Shown in pieces: positions 1 to 5,918 of a stretch of 8,537 bases of DNA; the first letter of the stretch is position 1; each line of letters starts with the position of its first letter. The notes beneath the pieces are model-generated. The model did no database searches. It saw nothing but the letters and a program-made list of their open reading frames with translations, and had not been told where the DNA came from. This DNA comes from Bacillota bacterium (lineage in GTDB: Bacteria > Bacillota_A > Clostridia > Lachnospirales > WQUN01): contig WQTQ01000117.1 in the NCBI GenBank assembly GCA_009786175.1, positions 1-8,537 on the forward strand, written 5' to 3'. The translations under genes were made by a program, and so were the position numbers.

Positions 1-359
1 AAATGCGACCAACTTAATTGTGACGACAGTGCCGCCACAATTTCAAAATTGGAAAATCTTTCTGCAAAACGCATCATTCGCCGCAAATTATGAACATCAA
101 ATGTTTTTCCATATTTAGCTTGCAATTGTGACGACAGCGTCGTCACAATTTGCTTGCCGTAAGAAGCACGACCGCCATCAAGTATGATTGAATTAACGTA
201 GTGCCCAACTTCCCAATACATCAATGTGACTTCACTGTTTGCGTATGCTCCGGCATTTGCTTTTCGTTTTTCAATAACATTTGAGACATAATCATATACC
301 ATTGACTCCGAAAGTTGCGTTTCGCTTTGAGTAACAATTTCATTTTTCTTTTTACTCAC
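1..359 (-). CDS. DUF1016/YhcG-type protein, N-terminal part (runs off the left edge)
   Basis: I translated this by hand: 119 codons from a GTG start, open to the window edge. Visible features are a Ser/Lys-rich beginning, a helix containing YDYVSNVIEKRK, the stretch LMYWEVGHYVN (residues about 47-55), YGKQIVTTLSSQL (about 67-79), the helix DVHNLRRMMRFAERF (about 88-102) and EIVAALSSQLSWSH at the edge. This order is that of the DUF1016 N-terminal domain (YhcG family), whose missing C-terminal half normally carries a PDDEXK nuclease fold; I cannot see the catalytic residues here. The GTG is supported by AAGGAG at 369-374 with 9-nt spacing, and an in-frame TAA lies two codons upstream. The start is 3 nt past the stop of a decayed HTH gene, so the two formed an operon. 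Family members are often found on mobile or defence-rich DNA; a nuclease role is inference. The family call is confident, the exact function is not. Confidence 0.85.
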   Translation of the reverse strand, partial: MSKKKNEIVTQSETQLSESMVYDYVSNVIEKRKANAGAYANSEVTLMYWEVGHYVNSIILDGGRASYGKQIVTTLSSQLQAKYGKTFDVHNLRRMMRFAERFSNFEIVAALSSQLSWSH

Positions 360-362
360 GCT

Positions 363-560
363 TTATTGCTCCTTCTTGGTTGGTTTTCTTCCATTAGTCG
401 CTCTGCCGTCACCGGGCTTTGGTGCATCTTTTGGAATGAGCCATGCTCGGCCTAAACGCATGACACCATCAATTTGACCATTTTACAAAGATTCTACTAC
501 GGATTTGTAAACAATTCAAGCAAAGGGAAAAATGTTCAGTTCAGCGATGTCTTGTGCGTG
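363..560 (-). pseudogene. Decayed helix-turn-helix (excisionase/MerR-like) DNA-binding protein
   Basis: The last 39 codons (482-366) are open and read NGQIDGVMRLGRAWLIPKDA followed by a basic tail (RATNGRKPTKKEQ) and TAA. This is the recognition-helix and wing end of small HTH proteins that commonly precede Fic or DUF1016 genes in gut bacteria. In the same frame upstream there is HAQDIAEL (560-537), which matches the first helix of the same domain (usual pattern xAxDIAExW). Between them lie an in-frame TGA (518-516) and an in-frame TAA (485-483), the spacing to NGQIDG is longer than normal, and no start codon with a ribosome binding site is seen. An alternative frame offers LCK just before NGQ, which suggests small indels as well as stops. 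I read this as a gene broken by several mutations. Its stop is 3 nt before the DUF1016 start. A sequencing error could explain one lesion but hardly all. Confidence 0.65.
369..374 (-). promoter_or_regulatory. Ribosome binding site for the GTG start of the DUF1016 gene
   Basis: AAGGAG on the minus strand sits 9 nt before the GTG at 359-357. It overlaps the last codons of the upstream HTH gene, as expected for tightly coupled genes, and it fixes the non-ATG start. Confidence 0.75.
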
Positions 561-571
561 ACACAACACAC

Positions 572-601
572 AAAAAACCCGCCTGGTTATCCAAGCGGGT
601 T
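572..601 (-). terminator. Intrinsic terminator upstream of the HTH pseudogene
   Basis: On the minus strand an 11-bp stem (601-591 with 586-576; one G-U pair, otherwise complementary) encloses an ATAA loop, and the run of T continues to 572. On the plus strand the stem is followed by TTCATT, a poor T-tract, so the direction is minus. It would end a transcript from 602-1032 and insulate the HTH/DUF1016 module from it. No protein gene directly upstream explains it. Confidence 0.85.
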
Positions 602-730
602 CATTAATAAAGCAAAAGCCAGAATCAGCTATGCTTTTCTTTCCTTCCAGTATCCTATTCAATTTCCATTTCACACAAATTCCACCCACATATACTCTGC
701 AGTTTAAGAATCCTATATATGCAAGTGGTT

Positions 731-813
731 GGACAGATAATGCCGCCCCATTGCCGCGCGCATGTTTAAAGCAATGGGTTTATCGTAATAACAAATAATT
801 GGCATATCTGTCC
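731..813. repeat. Nested inverted repeats (possible MITE or structured RNA)
   Basis: Outer arms: GGACAGATA at 731-739 pairs with TATCTGTCC at 805-813, and TGCC at 741-744 pairs with GGCA at 801-804, leaving A740 as a single bulge (13 bp in all). Inner arms: CCCATTGC at 747-754 pairs with GCAATGGG at 771-778. The arrangement fits either an 83-nt folded RNA or a very small element with terminal inverted repeats. I see no clear target-site duplication: the flanks end GGTT on the left and begin GGTA on the right. Confidence 0.5.
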
Positions 814-943
814 GGTAAGTCTCAAGACAGCTATCAATGTGGTTACGTGCGGGCAGAGCCGGGTACACGCAGGGACGGAGCTATCGTTTGTCGTTAGAGC
901 CGGTTGTGGGCAGTGGTTGTAAAGAGTGATGCCTCTTGACCTG

Positions 944-968
944 CACGCAGTATACACGATACTGCGTG
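944..968. repeat. Perfect 10-bp dyad with 5-nt centre (hairpin or operator-like)
   Basis: CACGCAGTAT (944-953) and ATACTGCGTG (959-968) are exact reverse complements around ACACG. No T-run follows on either strand, so it is not an intrinsic terminator. It could be a protein-binding dyad or a stable RNA stem near the 5' end of a minus-strand transcript through the gap. Confidence 0.6.
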
Positions 969-1032
969 ACTGAACCTTACGAAAATGTCCGAAATTCTAT
1001 TACAATTGTGCTACATACTCCTAAAGTAAGAT

Positions 1033-1062
1033 AAAAACCCGGTGCATGATACACCGGGCTTT
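1033..1062 (-). terminator. Intrinsic terminator of the GH43 gene (possibly bidirectional)
   Basis: CCCGGTG and CACCGGG (1038-1044, 1052-1058) pair perfectly around a 7-nt loop, and flanking A and T runs extend the stem. On the minus strand it is followed by GTTTTTATC and lies 10 nt after the GH43 stop codon. The plus strand has CTTTT after the stem, so it could also work that way, though no plus-strand gene is seen. Confidence 0.85.
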
Positions 1063-1068
1063 TACATA

Positions 1069-4000
1069 TTAGTTTGCCAACAACTGAATTGTTAATGTCT
1101 CTGTTACGCCATCACGGGTTACTTCAACAAGAATTGTTTTTGTTTCGGTAATTGTAAAACCGTCACTAAGCCATACGCTTATAAAATCTCCCCATTGGGT
1201 CCAAGCTACCGCAACAGTAATGTTTCCGTCAATTATTATTGTGTAACGGGTATCTGTCATTAGCCCGGGGGCTGCACTTGCATCAAGTGCGGTTAGCGTC
1301 ATTGGGCCGGTGGCTGTGCCGCCTACAACAGAGCCGTTCCAAAGGGCGCGGTTTGTATTCGACAACGTCATCACGCCTGGTGAAAGGTGGAGTGTTGGGA
1401 GTACGGGTTCACAAACATCACAGCCTTCATCTTCGCAGTAGTCGCAGTCAAACTCCGGTGGTGGCTGAGGGGTGTAGTTTGCATTAACAAGCAGCAGGTC
1501 AACGGTTTGACCGTATGCGGTTATCAAGAAGTTGATATACCGCCACGCACCATTTTTGTTAACATCCACCAGGTTGAAGTAATCCAGCCATCCTATGCCG
1601 TCTTGCCACATACGGCCAACACGTACAAACTCTTCTGCGCATTCGCCGTCTTGGTCAAGGGCAACTATTGTATCTGCCGCCGCAAGGTATACAGGGGTAT
1701 TTACGCCGTCAAGCTGCGTCCACATGCGGATTGTACCCGTCGCTGCAAGACTTGCATTAGGCCTTGAAGGGCTGCCGCCTTCGCCATTGTTAAAAATATC
1801 GAAGCTAAGTTGCGGCGTTCCATAAGCTTCTCCGGCAGAGAGGCCTACGCCCCACAATGTCAAGCCATTGTAATTGCGTCCGTTGCCGTAAGAAATCGCG
1901 GTAAATGTTTGCACCCATGCTTGTTGATCGTTGTCAAATTGGCGTAAGAATAGGCCTGTATGGTATAAACCGCGGAAGGTAATGTCTGCCGTGTTTCCGT
2001 CTCGTACTGCCCATGTGCCTACAGTTGTGCCTTCGGTATGGCTGATGATGGTGCCGTTGCTGTGGAAACGGTATAAAGATGATGTGTTTGACGTAAGGTC
2101 AACATAGCGGCCATGGCTTAAAATTTTGTAGTCACCGGCTAATGCATAGGTTGTAAATTTATGGGCAGCTTCGCCGCCATCAAAACGGATAGGTGCGATT
2201 ATTGGCCAGCCCGCTTCCGATATAAACATTTCATGAACGCGAATGGTGTGCCATTCGCCGCGGCCTGCCCAACGGGTGTGGAATACTTTAAAGAATCTTC
2301 CTGTATCGGGGCATTGAATCGCGCCGCCATGGCCGGGTGAAAGATACGCCGTACCCATGTGTGATTCAATTGCCGCGCCTACAAAATGATAACCGCCAAG
2401 TATTTTTACACCTATATCGGTAAAGTCAAATATTGTCCCGTCCACATCTACAAATGCAGTGTCGGATGAACTGGTGGGGTTGCGCTGAACGTTAACCCGG
2501 GAAAACCTTGTGTCACCAAAAGGTCCGTACGGTGTGCGGGAGCGCAGTATGCGAACATTGTAACCGTCGTTTGCCCCAAGGCCGCCGGTAGTTACAAACA
2601 GGTAATAATAATTTGTTTCGTCGCTAAACAGTATGTGCGCGCCCTCAATACCGCCGCGGGGCGTTCCGCTGAATGCATGAAGCAATTCGCCAAAACCGTG
2701 GTTTCTGGAATTAAGTTCGGAGTTTTGTAAAGGCAGTCCGCTGTCCGCACACATTTCGTACAGGAATATGCCGCCGCTCCAAGAGCCGTATACCAGCCAG
2801 AAGTTGCCCTGGCTGTCGAAGAATGGGCTTGGGTCAATTGCATTAGTATGGATGATTGTCTGGAACGGTGTAATACCATCCGGGGCAACCCCCCAGTTAA
2901 AGCCAAGATGAAGGCCGCAATTTGCCCTTCCAGAGGCCACAAACATACCGTTTGTAACCCATGGGCCGTCCATACTGTCTGCAATTGCAACGCCTATGCC
3001 GCTTCTGTTAGCTTGCTCTACCCCTGCGTGGAAACCGGCACTTAAACTGTAGTACATAAAGTACCGTCCACAAGGCATATTTATAATTTCGTTGGCCCAA
3101 AAATTAATGCCGCCGTCCGGGGTGTTGGCTGCATCTGCCCGTTCAATTTGTCTTGCAACTGTTTCAACGCTTGGGTCAGGGTTGTCCACAGGAAAGAATC
3201 TGTGATTAGACGTATTCCCTGGGCGTATGGGCCCCAGGCCGTAGTTTATGGATTCCCACTGCATTAAGTCGCGGCTTCTGCCTGCACCCAGGAATGTACC
3301 TATTACATAAAAGTAACCATCCGAAGTCCTGGCTCTTGTAAGAGACGGGTCATGTACTGTAATGTCGCTAAACCGCGGAGGCGCGGGGTCATCATAATTC
3401 ATATTTGCGCCCGGCATAATAAATTCGGCAGTTTCAAACTCGGCAAGAGTCCTAATTTCGGTTTGAGTTAATGCTGTTTCGGGGAAAATATACAGTTCGT
3501 CAATTAACCCCCTAAAAGCCATATCGTTAAATAGGTTTATACCCAAGAAAAACTGGCCGTTTGTCATATTACTGAAGACATTGGTAGGGTTACTAACGCT
3601 GTGGGTGCGCATCCCGTTTAAGTAAAAGTGAGAAATATCCCCGTCGTTGGTAAACGCAACATGAGTCCACTCATTTACGGGAATAACACCCGGGGAGAAA
3701 TGCCACTGATGCCCCGGTACAAGAAACGCTCCTGTTCCGTTTGACCAGCCTATACGTGGGGTTATACTTAAGTGCCGTGGAGTGTTTCCGCCAAAGAACA
3801 TGGATGTCCAGTTAGTAATTTGCTCCGGCTTTGCCCAAAACGCAACCGTGTATGTGTTACCGGTGATGATGTTTTCCCCAAGGTACAAACCACTGTTACC
3901 GATAAACCTGGCAGCATTGCCTACACGCCCCGGCACAAGCGGAACATTGCCTCTTATAGTTATGTCCACATTTGTTAAATCGGGCCGTGTGCTTACCTCT

Positions 4001-5619
4001 GCCGCCCCGCCCAGGTCGTTGTCAAATGACCAATGATACGCGCCATTTGGAAGGCGGGCAGGAAGAACCGGAGTATCTGCAGGGTCGGTGCCTATCCCCA
4101 TTTCAGGGTTATATAAAATCAAAACTTCGCCCGGTGTAATGGCGCGGTTAAAAATATGCAAATCGGAAACCGCACCATTAAACGGTGTATATGCCCCGCC
4201 TGGGAAATGGTTAATTCCAAGGAAGAAATGCCCTGTGTTTTGAGGGGGGCCAAACAAGTTAGCGATTGGGTTAGGCCATCCCATAACAGCCATATCTTGT
4301 GCAACACCGTTTAAGTAAAGAACCACGTTGGTCCCGGAGACAACAACTGCCACATGCTGCCATTCCCCAACAGTCAATTGCGTTGTGGTAAAATTATCGC
4401 TCCAGTGCTGGCCGGACCAGAGCCCAAACCCGCCATTTGAAGCAGGTACCCATGATGACGGATGCAGTGAAACCCATCTGTTTTGATCCAGCGCACCAAA
4501 AAACAGCGAGTGAGAGCCGCGCGGCAAGGTTTCCGGTTTTACCCAAAAGGCAACAGTATAGCTTTGGGTACTTATCACGTTAGCACCCAGATAAAGCCCG
4601 TGCTGCCCATTTAAGCGCACGGCATTATTTGGATTACTATTTCTGTCCTCTGTAAAGCCCAGTGGGGACTGCTCGTTTTCCTCACGGATAATTTCGTCGA
4701 AATTGCCTCTTCCTACAGTTATGGCCCCGCCCAAGTTACCGTCAAAGCTCCACACAAGGGCCCCTGCGTCGTTACGCTCCGGTAACACGGGCTGCAACTT
4801 TCCTGTAGGCCCGGGGTCGGTTGGGTCATCATCGTCAGGAGGTAAAATATTTGCGGCATCAAGTATGTTATAGGTGAAAAGCTGTGCAACACCGGCAGTA
4901 TTTATTGCGCCGTTGTTGACAATAACAACTTCATCAATCATGCCGTTGAAAGGAATATCCCACCAATTTACACCAAGATGTAGCTGCCTAAAAACATTCA
5001 TCGTGAACATATCTGCAGGCATATCATTGGATGATGCAACCACTACATTGTTTACATACACCGTAACGGAATTGCCGTCAACAACAAAAACCAGATGTGA
5101 CCATTCATTCTGCGGAATGCGGCTTGCCTGGCCAAAATACTGGAACGGAAACGGTCTGTCGTTGTTACTGACCCATAAGCCCGTGCCGGATATATGATAA
5201 GGCACTACCGAAATCCATCTGGAGTCCGGGTAGTTTGCCACGTATCCAAAGAAAGCCGTAGTGAACAATGTGAAATTGGCCGGGTTTAACCACATGGAAA
5301 TACTGTAGGTGTTTGATGTAATAATATTTGTGCCTAAATAAATGCCGCTATTACCGTCAAATACTGCGGCTTCGCCCCATCTGCCGGGCGCAAAAGTAAT
5401 ATTGCCGCCCGGTGCGAACGGCCTGTAACCTTGTACACGTACCGCCCCGCTAAGGTCCCCGTCAAAACTAAACCGTGTTACGGTAGCTGCGGCTTCATCG
5501 CTTAGCGTTTCACCTCTCAACGTTACGTGTGAGTAAATGTAAACAATTGAGAATAGCAGAACAAAAGCAATGACCATCGCCAAGACTTTGACGAAATGGT
5601 TTTTGATTAAATGATCCAT
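1069..5619 (-). CDS. Secreted or membrane-anchored multidomain GH43 arabinanase-type protein with three LamG domains
   Basis: Product of 1516 residues, probably cleaving arabinan-type plant polysaccharide outside the cell. Layout: basic start and hydrophobic segment (about 10-31) acting as signal peptide or uncleaved anchor, with no clear AxA site; three LamG/concanavalin-like domains (about 46-250, 287-505, 526-728), each with an xSFDxDLGG-like start, a GLYLGxNII strand and a WxHVxF...YLNG core; GH43 five-bladed propeller (about 751-1148). Its catalytic set is complete: D757 in VHDPSL (base), D929 in NAIDPSPFF (pKa modulator) and E992 in IEGAHI (acid); H1097 in SPGHGG matches the active-site metal/anion His of arabinanases. 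Residues about 1158-1257 resemble the C-terminal domain of extracellular endo-arabinanases. Then come an unassigned module (about 1265-1385), a CxxC-x4-CxxC cluster (C1392, C1395, C1400, C1403) and a beta-rich end (about 1406-1516). No LPXTG, dockerin or SLH motif is seen. The ATG has an AAAGGA site 10 nt upstream (5635-5630). GH43 is confident; arabinan as substrate is inferred. Confidence 0.9.
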   Translation of the reverse strand: MDHLIKNHFVKVLAMVIAFVLLFSIVYIYSHVTLRGETLSDEAAATVTRFSFDGDLSGAVRVQGYRPFAPGGNITFAPGRWGEAAVFDGNSGIYLGTNIITSNTYSISMWLNPANFTLFTTAFFGYVANYPDSRWISVVPYHISGTGLWVSNNDRPFPFQYFGQASRIPQNEWSHLVFVVDGNSVTVYVNNVVVASSNDMPADMFTMNVFRQLHLGVNWWDIPFNGMIDEVVIVNNGAINTAGVAQLFTYNILDAANILPPDDDDPTDPGPTGKLQPVLPERNDAGALVWSFDGNLGGAITVGRGNFDEIIREENEQSPLGFTEDRNSNPNNAVRLNGQHGLYLGANVISTQSYTVAFWVKPETLPRGSHSLFFGALDQNRWVSLHPSSWVPASNGGFGLWSGQHWSDNFTTTQLTVGEWQHVAVVVSGTNVVLYLNGVAQDMAVMGWPNPIANLFGPPQNTGHFFLGINHFPGGAYTPFNGAVSDLHIFNRAITPGEVLILYNPEMGIGTDPADTPVLPARLPNGAYHWSFDNDLGGAAEVSTRPDLTNVDITIRGNVPLVPGRVGNAARFIGNSGLYLGENIITGNTYTVAFWAKPEQITNWTSMFFGGNTPRHLSITPRIGWSNGTGAFLVPGHQWHFSPGVIPVNEWTHVAFTNDGDISHFYLNGMRTHSVSNPTNVFSNMTNGQFFLGINLFNDMAFRGLIDELYIFPETALTQTEIRTLAEFETAEFIMPGANMNYDDPAPPRFSDITVHDPSLTRARTSDGYFYVIGTFLGAGRSRDLMQWESINYGLGPIRPGNTSNHRFFPVDNPDPSVETVARQIERADAANTPDGGINFWANEIINMPCGRYFMYYSLSAGFHAGVEQANRSGIGVAIADSMDGPWVTNGMFVASGRANCGLHLGFNWGVAPDGITPFQTIIHTNAIDPSPFFDSQGNFWLVYGSWSGGIFLYEMCADSGLPLQNSELNSRNHGFGELLHAFSGTPRGGIEGAHILFSDETNYYYLFVTTGGLGANDGYNVRILRSRTPYGPFGDTRFSRVNVQRNPTSSSDTAFVDVDGTIFDFTDIGVKILGGYHFVGAAIESHMGTAYLSPGHGGAIQCPDTGRFFKVFHTRWAGRGEWHTIRVHEMFISEAGWPIIAPIRFDGGEAAHKFTTYALAGDYKILSHGRYVDLTSNTSSLYRFHSNGTIISHTEGTTVGTWAVRDGNTADITFRGLYHTGLFLRQFDNDQQAWVQTFTAISYGNGRNYNGLTLWGVGLSAGEAYGTPQLSFDIFNNGEGGSPSRPNASLAATGTIRMWTQLDGVNTPVYLAAADTIVALDQDGECAEEFVRVGRMWQDGIGWLDYFNLVDVNKNGAWRYINFLITAYGQTVDLLLVNANYTPQPPPEFDCDYCEDEGCDVCEPVLPTLHLSPGVMTLSNTNRALWNGSVVGGTATGPMTLTALDASAAPGLMTDTRYTIIIDGNITVAVAWTQWGDFISVWLSDGFTITETKTILVEVTRDGVTETLTIQLLAN
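3436..5484 (-). repeat. Triplicated LamG-like module within the GH43 gene
   Basis: Three copies of about 205-220 codons lie in tandem (5484-4870, 4761-4105, 4044-3436), separated by short linkers rich in Asp, Pro and Gly (for example PPDDDDPTDPGPTG). Shared landmarks are FSFDGDLSGA / WSFDGNLGGA / WSFDNDLGGA, then SGIYLGTNII / HGLYLGANVI / SGLYLGENII, and late on LHLGVN / FFLGIN / FFLGIN. Copies 2 and 3 appear closer to each other than to copy 1. This points to internal duplication of a carbohydrate-binding unit. Binding specificity cannot be read from the sequence. Confidence 0.8.
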
Positions 5620-5663
5620 AATAATTCTTTCCTTTCATGTATGGTTTTAGCAAACATGCCGTT

Positions 5664-5698
5664 TCTATAAGAATACCCTCGATGACAAACAATAACAA
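5664..5698 (-). promoter_or_regulatory. Weak candidate promoter(s) of the GH43 gene
   Basis: Two overlapping sigma-A-like pairs lie in the 75-nt gap before the ribosome binding site: TTGTTT (5692-5687) with TATAGA (5669-5664), and TTGTTA (5698-5693) with TATTCT (5675-5670), each with 17-nt spacing. Each hexamer matches consensus at only 3-4 of 6 positions. The tRNA terminator just upstream means the gene needs its own promoter here, but which one is used is open. Confidence 0.3.
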
Positions 5699-5719
5699 GT
5701 ATCAATATTTTCCGGGTAT

Positions 5720-5750
5720 AAAAAAAGAATCACCGGAAACCCGATGATTC
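5720..5750 (-). terminator. Intrinsic terminator after tRNA-Leu
   Basis: On the minus strand a 10-bp stem (5750-5741 with 5736-5727, one T-G wobble) has a GTTT loop and is followed by seven T (5726-5720). It begins 10 nt past the tRNA end and separates the tRNA transcript from the GH43 gene. Confidence 0.9.
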
Positions 5751-5760
5751 TCTTATTTGC

Positions 5761-5840
5761 TACCCTTGACAGGACTTGAACCTGCACGGTCACCCACCGG
5801 AACCTAAATCCGGCGCGTCTGCCAATTCCGCCACAAGGGC
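5761..5840 (-). tRNA. tRNA-Leu, anticodon UAG
   Basis: The 80-nt gene folds as a class II tRNA. The acceptor stem GCCCTTG pairs with CAAGGGT (first pair G-U) and the discriminator base is A73. The D arm contains TTGGCAGA, typical of leucine tRNAs. The anticodon stem CCGGA/TCCGG encloses the loop TTTAGGT, giving anticodon TAG (reads CUA and, by wobble, other CUN codons). A long variable arm (TGGGTGACCGTG) precedes the T arm with loop TTCAAGT. CCA is not encoded: the genomic sequence after A73 is GCA. A consensus promoter lies 42 nt upstream and a terminator 10 nt downstream, so it can be transcribed alone. Confidence 0.95.
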
Positions 5841-5881
5841 ATACAAAACGTCCAAAGGAGTTATCCCCGAACGTCAAGATT

Positions 5882-5910
5882 ATTATACGACTGACGGAGG
5901 GTTTTGTCAA
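5882..5910 (-). promoter_or_regulatory. Perfect-consensus sigma-A promoter of tRNA-Leu
   Basis: On the minus strand TTGACA (5910-5905) and TATAAT (5887-5882) are separated by exactly 17 nt. Both hexamers match consensus at all six positions. The -35 element begins 8 nt after the stop codon of the upstream gene, and the expected transcription start falls about 35 nt before the tRNA 5' end. Such strength fits a stable RNA gene. Confidence 0.9.
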
Positions 5911-5918
5911 AGGTTTTT

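Larger units (their letters stand above)
602..1032. other. Gene-free 430-nt region with several inverted repeats
   Basis: No ORF here has a credible protein or ribosome binding site. The stretch holds a nested double hairpin (731-813), a small stem AAGAG/CTCTT (922-937), and a perfect 10-bp dyad (944-968). It is bounded by two minus-strand terminators (1033-1062 upstream, 572-601 downstream). It contains no motif I recognise for tmRNA, RNase P, SRP RNA, 6S RNA or a named riboswitch. It may encode a structured RNA on the minus strand, or be the remains of mobile DNA. Confidence 0.5.

Noticed and set aside
1..151. CRISPR repeat pair
   Set aside because: Only two imperfect copies 108 bp apart, both in frame within a conserved protein motif; no array, no cas genes.
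474..707. 77-codon plus-strand ORF
   Set aside because: It runs antisense to the HTH pseudogene and across the terminator hairpin, lacks a ribosome binding site, and has no recognisable content.
766..957. 63-codon minus-strand ORF in the gene-free region
   Set aside because: It starts with GTG inside the loop of a hairpin, has no ribosome binding site, and its Cys/Thr/Pro-rich product resembles no family I know. The region looks non-coding.
1239..1825. Plus-strand ORFs opposite the GH43 gene
   Set aside because: They are complements of a long, clearly coding frame with domain matches; their products have no domain pattern.
5761..5840. Partial duplication of the tRNA as a prophage attachment site
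   Set aside because: No exact copy of the tRNA 3' end occurs elsewhere in the window and no integrase is present; only the weak 13-nt match at 935-947 was kept as a lead.
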